From contig CANXME010002559.1 of assembly GCA_948144175.1 (NCBI GenBank), forward strand, positions 2,170,860 through 2,234,859: a DNA stretch of 64,000 bases, in the 5' to 3' direction. The position numbers and the translations under genes were made by a program. This document shows positions 36,909 to 47,041 of this stretch, piece after piece (the first letter of the stretch is position 1; every line of letters starts with the position of its first letter). This DNA is from Closterium sp. NIES-65 (lineage: Eukaryota > Streptophyta > Zygnematophyceae > Desmidiales > Closteriaceae). Under the pieces are notes generated by a model, which had not been told where the DNA came from, did no database searches, and saw only the letters and a list, made by a program, of their open reading frames with translations.

Positions 36909-39250
36909 AGCTTGCAAAGTCCAGGAGCTTGCAAGGTCCAGGAACTTGCCTGGTCCAGGAGCTTGCCTCGTCTGGGAACTTGCCTGGTCCAGGAGCGTGC
37001 CCGGTCCACGAGCTTGCCTGGTCCAGGAGCTTCCTTGGACCAGGAGCTTGCCTGGTCCAAGAGATTGCTTGGTCCAGGAGCTTGCCTTGTCCAGAAGCTT
37101 GCATGGTCCAGGAGCTTGCCAGGTCCAGGAGCTTGCTTTGTCTAGATGCCTTCCTGGTCCAAGAGCTTGCGTGGTCCAGGAGCTTGCCTGGTCCAGGAGC
37201 TTGCTTGGTCCAGAAGCGTGCCTGGTCCAAGAGCTTGCCTGGTCAAGGAGCGTGCCTAGTCGAAGAGCTTGCTAGGTCTAGGAGCTTGCCTCGTCCAGGA
37301 GCTTGCCTGGTCAAGGAGCGTGCTTGGTCCATGAGGTTGCCTGTTCCAGGAGCGTGCCTAGGCTAGGAGCGTGCCTGGTCCACGAGCGTGCCTGGTCCAG
37401 GAGCTTGCGTGGTCCAAGAACTTGCCTGGTCCAAGAGCGTGCTTGGGCCAAGAGCTTGCCTGTTCCAGGAGCGTGCCTGGTCCACAAGTGTGCCTGGTCC
37501 ATGAGCTTGCTTGGTCCAGGAGCTTGCCTGGTCTAGGAGCCTGCCTGGTCCACAAGCTTGCGTGGTCCAGGAGCTTGCGTGGTCCAAGAGCTTGCTTGGT
37601 CCAGAAGCTTGCCTGGTCCAAGAGCGTGCCTGGTCCACGAGCATGCCTGGTCCAAGAGCTTGCGAGGTCCAGGAGCTTGCCTTGTCCAAGAGCTTGCCTG
37701 GTCCAGGAGCTAGCCTGGTCCAGGAGCTTGCCTGGTCTACGAGCTTGCCTGGTCGAGGAGCTTGCCTGGTTCAGAAGCGTGCCTGGTCCAAAAGCTTGCC
37801 TGGTCAAGGAGCTTGCCTGGTCCAGGAGCTTGCCTGGTCCAAGAGCTTGCCTGGTCCAGGATCTCCTCGGTCCAGAAGTTTGCCTGGTCTAGGAGCTTGC
37901 CTAGTCCAAGAGCTTGCTTGGTCTAGGAGCGTGCCTAGTCCAAGAGATTGCATGGTACAGGAGCTTGCCTGGTCCAAGCGATTGCCTGGTCTAAGATCGT
38001 GCCTGGTCCACGTGCGTGCCTGGTCCAGGAGCTTGCCTCGTCCAAGAGCTTGCGTGGTCCAGGAGCTTGCCTGGTCTAGGAGCTTTCCTGGTCCAGGAGC
38101 TTGCCTGGTCCACGAGCTTGCATGGTCCACGAGCTTCCCTGGTCCAAGAGCTTGCGTGGTTTAGGAGCTTGCCTGGTCAAGGAGCTTGCTTGGTCCAGGA
38201 GCGTGCCTGGTCCACAAGCTTGCCTGGTCGAGGAGTTTGCCTGGTCCAGGACCTTGCCTGGTCTAGAAGCTTGCCTTGTCTAGGAGCGTGTCTGGTCCAG
38301 GAGCGTTCCTGGTCCAGGAGCTTGCCTGGTCCATGAGCTTGCCTGGTCCAGGATCTTGCCTGGTCCACGAGCTAGCTTGTTCAAAATAGCAAGGACAAGG
38401 GCCTAGCGCGTGCAAAATTGGAAGAACAAGGGCCTAGCGAATGCAAAATTGCAAGAACAAGGGCCTAGTGTGTGTAAAATTTCAGGAACAAGGGCCTAGT
38501 GTGTGCAAAATTGCAAGAACAAGGGCCTAGTGTGTGCAAAATAGCAAGAACATGGACCTAGCGTGTGCAAAATTGCAAGAACAAGAGCCTAGCGTGTGCA
38601 AAATTGCAAGAACAAGGGCCTAGCGTGTGCAAAATTGCAAGAAAAAGGGCCTAGCGTGTGCAAAATTGCAAGAACAAGAGCCTAGCGTGTGCAAAATTGC
38701 AAGAACAAAGGTCTAGCGTGTGCAAAATAGCAAGAACAAGGGCATAGCGTGTGCAAAATAGCAAGAACAAGGGCCTAGCGTGTGCAAAATTGCAAGAACA
38801 AGGGTCTAGCGTGTGCAAAATAGCAAGAACAAGGGCATAGCGTGTGCAAAATAGCAAGAACAAGGGCCTAGCGTGTGCAAAATAGCAAGAACAAAGGCAT
38901 AGCGTGTGCAAAATTGCAAGAACAAGGGCCTAGTGTGTACAAAATAGCAAGAAAATAGGGCTAGCGTGTGCAAAATAGCAAGAACAAGGGCCTAGCGTGT
39001 GCAAAATTGCAAGAACAAGGGCCTAGCGTGTGCAAAATAGCAAGAACAAGAGCCTAGCGTGTGCAAAATTGCAAGAACAAGGGCCTAGCGTGTGCAAAAT
39101 TGCAAGAACAAGGGCCTAGCGTGTGCAAAATTTCAGGAACAAGGGCCTAGTGTGTGCAAAATTGCAAGAACAAGGGCCTAGTGTGTGCAAAATAGCAAGA
39201 AAAAGGGGCTAGTGTGTGCAAAATAGCAAGAACAAGGGCGTAGCGTGTGC

Positions 39251-39266
39251 AAAAAAAAAAAAAAAA
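39251..39266 (+). repeat. A16 homopolymer occupying the AT half of one B monomer
   Basis: Between GTGC and GGGC, where the usual 16 bases are AAAATAGCAAGAACAA, the sequence is sixteen A residues. The replacement leaves the 31-bp length unchanged. It may be a true variant or an error in consensus sequence. Confidence 0.9.
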
Positions 39267-39789
39267 GGGCCTAGCGTGTGCAAATTTGCAAGAACAAGGG
39301 CCTAGCGTGTGCAAAATTGCAAGAACAAGGGCCTAGCGTGTGCAAAATAGCAAGAACAAGAGCCTAGCGTGTGCAAAATTGCAAGAACAAGGGCCTAGCG
39401 TGTGCAAAATTGCAAGAACAAGGGCCTAGTGTGTGCAAAATAGCAAGAAAAAGGGGCTAGCGTGTGCAAAATAGTTAGAACAAGGGCCTAGCGTGTGCAA
39501 AATAGCAAGAACAAGGGCATAGCGTGTGCAAAATTGCAAGAACAAGGGCCTAGTGTGTGCAAAATTGCAAGAACAAGGGCCTAGCGTGTGCAAAATTGCA
39601 AGAACAAGGGCCTAGCGTGTGCAAAATAGCAAGAACAAGAGCCTAGCGTGTGCAAAATTGCAAGAACAAGGGCCTAGCGTGTGCAAAATTGCATGAACAA
39701 GGGCCTAGCGTGTGCAAAATTGCAAGAACAAGGGCCTAGCGTGTGCAAAATAGCAAGAACAAGAGCCTAGCGTGTGCAAAATTGCAAGA

Positions 39790-41640
39790 ACAAGGGTCTA
39801 GCGTGTGCAAAATTGCAAGAACAAAGGCCTAGCATGTGCAAAAGTTCAGGAACAAGGGTCTAGTGTGTGCAAAATTGCAAGAACAAGGGCCTAGTGTGTG
39901 CAAAATAGCAAGAAAAAGGGGCTAGCGTGTGCAAAATAGCAAGAACAAGGGCCTAGCTTGTGCAAAATTTCAAGAACAAGGGCCTAGCGTGTGCAAAATT
40001 GCAAGAACAAGGACCTAGCGTGTGCAAAATTGCAAGAACAAGGGTCTAGCGTGTGCAAAATAGCAAGAACAAGGGACTAGCGTCTGCAAAATTGCAAGAA
40101 CAAGGGCCTTGCGTGTGCAAAATTGCAAGAACAAGGGCCTAGCGTGTGCAAAATTGCAAGAACAAGGGCCTAGCGTGTGCAAAATTGCAAGAACAAGGGC
40201 CTAGCGTGTGCAAAATAGCAAGAACAAGGGCATAGCGTGTGCAAAATTGCAAGAACAAGGGTCTAGCGTGTGCAAAATAGCAAGGACAAGGGCCTAGCGT
40301 GTGCAAAATTGCAAGAACAAGGGCCTAGCGAATGCAAAATTGCAGGAACAAGGGCCTAGGGTGTGCAAAATTTCAGGAACAAGGGCCTAGTGTGTGCAAA
40401 ATTGTAAGAACAAGGGCCTAGTGTCTTCAAAATAACAAGAAAAAGGGGCTAGCGTGTGCAAAATAGCAAGAACAAGGGCCTAGCGTGTGCAAAATTGCAA
40501 AAACAAGGGTCTGGCGTGTGCAGAATAGCAAGAACAAGGGCCTACCGTGTGCAAAATTGCAAGAACAAGGGCCTAGCGTGTGCAAAATTGCAAGAACAAG
40601 GGCCTAGCGTGTGCAAAATTCCAAGAACAAGGGCCTAGCGTGTGCAAAATTGCAAGAACAAGGGCCTAGCGTATGCAAAATTGGAAGAACAAGGGTCTAG
40701 CGTGTGCAAAATAGCAAGAACAAGGGCATAGCGTGTGCAAAATTGCAAGAACAAGGGCCTAGCGTGTGCAAAATTGCAAGAACAAGGGCCTATCGTGTGC
40801 AAAATTGCAAGAACAAAGGCCTAGCGTGTGCAAAATTTCAGGAACAAGGGCCTAGTGTGTGCAAAATTGCAAGAACAAGGGCCTAGTGTGCGCAAAATAG
40901 CAAGAAAAAGGGGCTAGCGTGTGCAAAATAGCAAGAACAAGGTCCTAGCTTGTGCAAAATTTCAAGAACAAGGGCCTACCGTGTGCAAAATTGCAAGAAC
41001 AAGGGCCTAGCGTGTGCAAAATTGCAAGAACAAGGGTCTAGCGTGTGCAAAATAGCAAGAACAAGGGACTAGCGTCTGCAAAATTGCAAGAACAAGGGCC
41101 TAGCGTGTGCAAAATTGCAAGAACAAGGGCCTAGCGTGTGCAAAATTGCAAGAACAAGGGCCTAGCGTGTGCAAAATTGCAAGAACAAGGGCCTAGCGTG
41201 TGCAAAATAGCAAGAACAAGGGCATAGCGTGTGCAAAATTGCAAGAACAAGGGTCTAGCGTGTGCAAAATAGCAAGGACAAGGGCCTAGCGTGTGCAAAA
41301 TTGCAAGAACAAGGGCCTAGCGAATTCAAAATTGCAGGAACAAGGGCCTAGGGTGTGCAAAATTTCAGGAACAAGGGCCTAGTGTGTGCAAAATTGCAAG
41401 AACAAGAGCCTATTGTGTTCAAAATAACAAGAAAAAGGGGCTAGCGTGTGCAAAATAGCAAGAACAAGGGCCTAGCGTGTGCAAAATTGCAAGAACAAGG
41501 GTCTAGCGTTTGCAGAATAGCAAGAACAAGGGCCTACCGTGTGCAAAATTGCAAGAACAAGGGCCTAGCATGTGCAAAATTGCAAGAACAAGGGCCTAGC
41601 GTGTGCAAAATTGCAAGAACAAGGGCCTAGCGTGTGCAAA
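39790..41640 (+). repeat. 32-monomer (992-bp) HOR pair in satellite B
   Basis: Copies at about 39790-40781 and 40782-41640. Rare units recur at an offset of exactly 992 bp: GGGACTAGCGTCTGC at 40073 and 41065, AAGGACAAGG followed by a GCGAAT unit and GGGTGTGC, and AAAATAACAAGAAAAAGG. A third, more diverged relative lies near 45345-45800 with an offset of 138 x 31 plus 2 bp. Confidence 0.88.
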
Positions 41641-42690
41641 TTTGCAAGAACAAGTGCCTCGCGTGTGCAAAACTGGAAGAACAAGGGCCTAGCGTGTGCA
41701 ATATAGCAAGAACAAGGTCATAGCGTGTGCAAAATTGCAAGAACAAGGGCCTAGCGTGTGCAAAATTGCAAGAACAAGGGTCTAGCGTGTGCAAAATAGC
41801 AAGAACAAGGGCCTAGCGTGTGCAAAATAGCAAGAACAAGGGCATAGCGTGTGCAAAATTGCAAGAACAAGGGCCTAGCGTGTGCAAAAGTTCAGGAACA
41901 AGGGCCTAGTGTGTGCAAAATTGCAAGAACAAGGGCCTAGTGTGTGCAAAATAGCAAGAAAATGGGGCTAGCGTGTGCAAAATAGCAAGAACAAGGGCCT
42001 AGTGTGTGCAAAATTGCTAGTGAAAGGGTCTGGCGTGTGCAGAATAGCAAGAACAAAGGCCTAGCGTGTGCAAAATTGTAAGAATAAGGGCCTAGCGTGT
42101 GCAAAATTGCAAGAACAAGGGTCTAGCGTGTGCAAAATAGCAAGAACAAGGGCAAAGCGTGTGCAAAATTGCAAGAACAAGGGCCTAGCGTGTGCAAAAT
42201 TTTAGGAACAATGGCCTAGTGTGTGCAAAATTGCAAGAACAAGGGCCTAGTGTGTGCAAAATAGTAAGAAAAAGGGGCTAGGGTGTGCAAAATAGCAAGA
42301 ACAAGGGCCTAGCATGTGCAAAATTGCAAGAAGAAGGGTCTAGCATGTGCAAAATAGCAAGAACAAGGGCCTAGCATGTGCAAAATTGCAAGAACAAGGG
42401 CCTAGCGTGTGCAAAATTGCAAGAACAAGGGTCTAGCGTGTGCAAAATAGCAAGAACAAGGGCATAGCATGTGCAAAATTGCAAGAACAAGGGTCTAGCG
42501 TGTGCAAAATTGCAAGAACAAGGGCCTAGCATGTGCAAATTTGCAAGAACAAGGGCCTTGCGTGTGCAAAATTGCAAGAACAAGGGCCTAGCGTGTGCAA
42601 AAGTTCAAGAACAAGGGCCTAGCGTGTGCAAAATTGCAAGAACAACGGCCTAGTGTGTGCAAAATTGCAAGAACAAGGGCCTAGTGTGTG

Positions 42691-44890
42691 CAAAATAGCA
42701 AAAAAAAGGGGATAGCGTGTGCAAAATAGCAAGAACAAGGGCCTAGCGTGTGCAAAATAGCAAGAACAAGAGCCTAGCGTGTGCAAAATTGCAAGAACAA
42801 GGGCCTAGCGTGTGCAAAATTGCAAGAACAAGGGCCTAGCATGTGCAAAATAGCAAGAACAAGGGCCTAGCGTGTTCAAAATTGCAAGAACAAGGGCCTA
42901 GCGTGTGCAAAATTGCAAGAACAAAGGCCTAGCGTGTGCAAAATTGCAAGAACAAAGGCCTAGCGTGTGCAAAATTTCTGGAACAAGGGCCTAGTGTGTG
43001 CAAAATTGCAAGAACAAGGGCCTAGTGTGTGCAAAATAGCAAGAAAAAGGGGCTAGCGTGTGCAAAATAGCAAGAACAAGGGCCTAGCTTGTGCAAAATT
43101 TCAAGAACAAGGGCCTAGCGTGTGCAAAATTGCAAGAAGAAGGATCTAGCGTGTGCAAAATAGCAAAAACAAAGGCCTAGCGTGTGCAAAATTGTAAGAA
43201 TAAGGGCCTAGCGTATGCAAAATTGCAAGAACAAGGGTCTAGCGTGTGCAAAATAGCAAGAACAAGGGCAAAGCGTGGGCAAAATTGCAAGAACAAGGGC
43301 CTAGCGTGTGCAAAATTTCAGGAACAATGGCCTAGTGTGTGCAAAATTGCAAGAACAAGGGCCTAGTGTGTGCAAAATAGCAAGAAAAAGGGGCTAGGGT
43401 GTGCAAAATAGCAAGAACAAGGGCCTAGCGTGTGCAAAATTGCAAGAACAAGGGTCTAGCATGTGCAAAATAGCAAGAACAAGGGCCTAGCATGTGCAAA
43501 ATTGCAAGAACAAGGGCCTAGCGTGTGCAAAATTGCAAGAACAAGGGTCTAGCGTGTGCAAAATAGCAAGAACAAGGGCATAGCGTGTGCAAAATTGCAA
43601 GAACAAGGGTCTAGCGTGTGCAAAATTGCAAGAACAAGGGCCTAGCATGTGCAAAATTGCAAGAACAAGGGCCTAGCGTGTGCAAAATTGCAAGAACAAG
43701 GGCCTAGCGTGTGCAAAATTTCAAGAACAAGGGCCTAGCGTGTGGCAAAATTGCAAGAACAACGGCCTAGTGTGTGCAAAATTGCAAGAACAAGGGCCTA
43801 GTGTGTGCAAAATAGCAAAAAAAAGGGGCTAGCGTGTGCAAAATAGCAAGAACAAGGGCCTAGCGTGTGCAAAATAGCAAGATCAAGAGCCTAGCGTGTG
43901 CAAAATTGCAAGAACAAGGGCCTAGCGTGTGCAAAATTGCAAGAACAAGGGCCTAGCATGTGCAAAATAGCAAGAACAAGGGCCTAGCGTGTGCAAAATT
44001 GCAAGAACAAGGGCCTAGCGTGTGCAAAATTGCAAGAACAAAGGCCTAGCGTGTGCAAAATTGCAAGAACAAAGGCCTAGCGTGTGCAAAATTTCAGGAA
44101 CAAGGGCCTAGTGTGTGCAAAATTGCAAGAACAAGGGCCTAGTGTGTGCAAAATAGCAAGAAAAAGGGGCTAGTGTGTGCAAAATAGCAAGAACAAGGGC
44201 CTAGCTTGTGCAAAATTTCAAGAACAAGGGCCTAGCGTGTGCAAAATTGCAAGAACAAGGATCTAGCGTGTGCAAAATTGCAAGAACAAGGGCCTAGCGT
44301 GTGCAAAATTGCAAGAACAAGGGCCTAGCGTGTGCAAAATTGCAAGAACAAGGGCCTAGCGTGTGCAAAATTGCAAGAACAAGGGCCTAGCGTGTGCAAA
44401 ATAGCAAGAACAAGGGCATAGCGTGTGCAAAATTGCAAGAACAAGGGTCTAGCGTGTGCAAAATAGCAAGGACAAGGGCCTAGCGTGTGCAAAATTGCAA
44501 GAACAAGGGTCTAGCATGTGCAAAATAGCAAGAACAAGGGCCTAGCATGTGCAAAATTGCAAGAACAAGGGCCTAGCGTGTGCAAAATTGCAAGAACAAG
44601 GGTCTAGCGTGTGCAAAATAGCAAGAACAAGGGCATAGCGTGTGCAAAATTGCAAGAACAAGGGTCTAGCATGTGCAAAATTGCAAGAACAAGGGCCTAG
44701 CATGTGCAAAATTGCAAGAACAAGGGCCTAGCGTGTGCAAAATTGCAAGAACAAGGGCCTAGCGTGTGCAAAATTTCAAGAACAAGGGCCTAGCGTGTGG
44801 CAAAATTGCAAGAACAACGGCCTAGTGTGTGCAAAATTGCAAGAACAAGGGCCTAGTGTGTGCAAAATAGCAAAAAAAAGGGGCTAGCGT
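42691..44890 (+). repeat. 34-36-monomer HOR series in satellite B
   Basis: The rare unit CAAAATAGCAAAAAAAAGG begins at 42691, 43808, 44863 and again at 47646. The first two spacings are 1,117 and 1,055 bp, that is 36 and 34 monomers plus 1 bp. The extra base is a G in GTGTGGCAAAATTGC at 43741-43745, shared by the next copy near 44799. A shared single-base insertion shows these copies descend from one another. Confidence 0.87.
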
Positions 44891-46175
44891 GTGCAAAATA
44901 GCAAGAACAAGGGCCTAGCGTGTGCAAAATAGCAAGAACAAGAGCCTAGCGTGTGCAAAATTGCAAGAACAAGGGCCTAGCGTGTGCAAAATTGCAAGAA
45001 CAAGGGCCTAGCATGTGCAAAATAGCAAGAACAAGGGCCTAGCGTGTGCAAAATTGCAAGAACAAGGGCCTAGCGTGTGCAAAATTGCAAGAACAAAGGC
45101 CTAGCGTGTGCAAAATTGCAAGAACAAAGGCCTAGCGTGTGCAAAAGTTCAGGAACAAGGGCCTAGTGTGTGCAAAATTGCAAGAACAAGGGCCTAGTGT
45201 GTGCAAAATAGCAAGAAAAAGGGGCTAGCGTGTGCAAAATAGCAAGAACAAGGGCCTAGCTTGTGCAAAATTTCAAGAACAAGGGCCTAGCGTGTGCAAA
45301 ATTGCAAGAACAAGGATCTAGCGTGTGCAAAATTGCAAGAACAAGGAACTAGCGTCTGGAAAATTGCAAGAACAAGGGCCTAGCGTGTGCAAAATTGCAA
45401 GAACAAGGGCCTAGCGTGTGCAAAATTGCAAGAACAAGGGCCTAGCGTGTGCAAAATTGCAAGAACAAGGGCCTAGCGAATGCAAAATTGCAGGAACAAG
45501 GGCATAGCGTGTGCAAAATTGCAAGAACAAGGGTCTAGCGTGTGCAAAATAGCAAGGAAAAGGGCCTAGCGTGTGCAAAATTGCAAGAACAAGGGCCTAG
45601 CGAATGCAAAATTGCAGGAACAAGGGCCTAGGGTGTGCAAAGGTTCAGGAACAAGGGCCTAGTGTGTGCAAAATTGCAAGAACAAGGGCCTATTGTGTTC
45701 AAAATAACAAGAACAAGGGCCTAGCGTGTGCAAAACTGCAAGAACAAGGGGCTAGCGTGTGCAAAATAGCAAGAACAAGGGCCTAGCGTGTGCAAAATTG
45801 CAAGAACAAGGGTCTAGCGTTTGCAGAATAGCAAGAACAAGGGCCTACCATGTGCAAAATTGCAAGAACAAGGGCCTAGCGTGTGCAAAATTGCAAGAAC
45901 AAGGGCCTAGCGTGTGCAAAATTGCAAGAACAAGGGCCTAGCGTGTGCAAATTTGCAAGAACAAGGGCCTAGCGTGTGCAAAATTGCAAGAACAAGGGCC
46001 TAGCGTGTGCAAAATTTCAGGAACAAGGGCCTAGTGTGTGCAAAATTGCAAGAACAAGGGCCTAGTGTGTGCAAAATAGCAAGAAAATGGGGCTAGCGTG
46101 TGCAAAATAGCAAGAACAAGAGCCTAGTGTGTGCAAAATTGCAAGAACAAGGGTCTGGCGTGTGCAAAATAGCAA

Positions 46176-46180
46176 GAACA
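46176..46180. other. Target-site duplication, left (GAACA)
   Basis: GAACA belongs to the AT-rich half of a B monomer (GCAAGAACA). It is repeated exactly at 47037-47041 on the other side of the LTR, as expected from integrase-mediated insertion. Confidence 0.9.
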
Positions 46181-46858
46181 TGTTAGAGACTGAGGACGGA
46201 GTCTATGAAGATTAGTAGCAAAAATATCTCAACATCGTTGGGCCTAGTTTCTGAACAGAAAAGTCGAGTTCACAAGAAACGCCGTCGACGAAACGTTCAC
46301 AGTCAAAACTTCATCAAACTCGAATATGTTGTAGCTCTACTCCGTGGCTACAATTCCCAAGTTGAATCATGCGAAAAGGTGAAGTATTTCTTGAGCTATC
46401 AATTTCGGCGCACTAGGGGGTATGCTGCCATAGAATCTTAACTCAATCACAAAGTTCACACAAGAGAATTGGAGTGGCACTAAACCAGGTGGAAGGGATG
46501 AGGAGGACGAGAGGGGAGGTCCCAAGAGAGTCCCCAACCAAGGAAACCCCATGCCAGACAATTCCCTTCCCCATAGGCAACCCAACATTGACCTTTGTCA
46601 CTATCCCAACCTCCACAATCCACCTCAACCCAACTTGGCCACACTTGCCAGCCTGGTTTGGTTTCTCCCAACCATTTGGCAGCAACTACAGTAGAAAAAA
46701 CGAATTTCCCAACCCTCAAATGTCTGTACCCCATATTGAGTCAACCTCACAACTTCCCATAGTCACCACAACCAAATATCAAAAGCATACGAACTCCAAC
46801 GTTCGTAACTTTCTTGTTCGTGCTCCGATTGAAGCGATACTTGGTTCCTCGGAAAGCT

Positions 46859-46894
46859 CTTGAGCAGAGGAGTCACTTCAGATATCTGCTCAAG
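46859..46894. other. Stem-loop potential inside the LTR
   Basis: Perfect 10-bp arms CTTGAGCAGA (46859-46868) and TCTGCTCAAG (46885-46894) with a 16-base loop. In transcripts this could form a hairpin. LTR R regions can hold structured elements, but no function is shown here. Confidence 0.7.
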
Positions 46895-46906
46895 CCAAAT
46901 AACATT

Positions 46907-46922
46907 CACACACACACACACA
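46907..46922. repeat. (CA)8 microsatellite in the LTR
   Basis: Eight CA dinucleotides, followed by a looser CA-rich stretch to about 46980 (CACACTCACAACACGC). It is a likely length-variable site among copies of the element. Confidence 0.9.
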
Positions 46923-47036
46923 CTCAGAAAAACCAAACCGCACAAATTTCTGCACACACTCACAACACGCATGCAACGCACGAACATATGATGGGAGGGA
47001 GACAGACGTGAATGCGAATGGTAGCATCACTCAACA

Positions 47037-47041
47037 GAACA
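47037..47041. other. Target-site duplication, right (GAACA)
   Basis: Exact repeat of 46176-46180. After it the B monomer resumes in register (AAGGCCTAGCGTGTGC), so removing the LTR and one GAACA restores a continuous 31-bp array. Confidence 0.9.

Larger units (their letters stand above)
19963..38379 (-). repeat. Satellite A array, inverted block 2 (long)
   Basis: About 1,083 monomers in reverse orientation. The boundary from forward lies in CTCCTGGACCACGAGCGTG (19952-19970), the same position in the monomer as the 16.8-kb switch. Small indels are more frequent than in the first 11 kb, for example a shortened unit at about 30050 (CAGGAGTTGCC), a unit lengthened by one base near 22180, and a fragment near 27715. 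The HOR marker CTTTCTTGGTCCGTTAGC or a variant occurs near 27770, 29750, 31076, 32165 and 34543. Open frames up to 561 codons (35232-36917, minus strand) are satellite read-through, not genes. Confidence 0.97.
38380..46180 (+). repeat. Satellite B array, block 1 (31-bp monomer)
   Basis: About 252 tandem 31-bp units: GGGCCTAGCGTGTGC followed by AAAATTGCAAGAACAA. Common alternatives in the AT-rich half are AAAATAGCAAG, AAAATTTCAGG and AAAATAGCAAGAAAAAGG. In the GC-rich half they are GGTCTAG, GGCATAG, TAGTGTGTGC and TAGCGAATGC. Units are head-to-tail in one orientation with no spacers. The boundary with A is the run GCTAGCTTGTTCAAAATAGC at 38371-38390. The first B units match the middle of a B HOR (AAGGACAAGG, then GCGAATGC), so the array starts with a truncated HOR copy. 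One TAG per 93-bp cycle limits frames to about 30 codons unless that TAG is mutated. Family not recognised. Confidence 0.97.
46181..47036. mobile_element. Solo LTR of an LTR retrotransposon, 856 bp
   Basis: This is the only non-satellite sequence in the window. It begins TGTTAGAG and ends CTCAACA, with canonical TG...CA ends and a TGTT/AACA terminal inverted repeat, and is flanked by a perfect 5-bp GAACA duplication. No tRNA primer site, polypurine tract or gag-pol coding is present, so a single LTR remains after recombination between two LTRs. The uninterrupted B sequence at 41880-42300, with the site at 42051-42055, matches both flanks and serves as an empty site. I see no clear TATA box or AATAAA, so orientation is open. 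A stretch near 46800-46860 (CGTAACTTTC, CTCCGATTGAAG) resembles, from memory, LTR sequence in plant elements; this is untested. Frames of 78 and 129 codons (46205-46441, 46474-46863) match no protein I recognise. Confidence 0.9.

Noticed and set aside
35232..36917. 561-codon open frame on the minus strand, and many similar 100-376-codon frames in the A blocks
   Set aside because: They are read-through of a 17-bp satellite whose consensus has no stop in any frame. Frames overlap on both strands, start and end where TAG-bearing or ATG-bearing monomers happen to lie, and show no domain or codon pattern beyond the 17-residue cycle.
40456..40638. 60-codon frames in satellite B that begin MQN and repeat
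   Set aside because: Each is two 31-codon cycles joined where one TAG in CCTAGCG is mutated or out of register. They occur at many positions and carry no other signal.
38380..46180. CRISPR array
   Set aside because: The 31-bp units follow directly without unique spacers, and no cas genes are present. It is a head-to-tail satellite.
46205..46441. 78-codon frame in the island (basic, lysine- and arginine-rich)
   Set aside because: It lies wholly inside the LTR, has no recognisable homology and no repeat of the sequence to test conservation. A chance frame is more likely.
46474..46863. 129-codon frame in the island
   Set aside because: It overlaps three open frames on the other strand, lies inside the LTR and has low-complexity proline- and threonine-rich sequence. 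It is not supported as a gene.
46181..47036. DNA transposon or SINE explanation for the island
   Set aside because: TG...CA ends with a 5-bp duplication and no long terminal inverted repeats, poly(A) tail or tRNA-like promoter boxes fit an LTR better.
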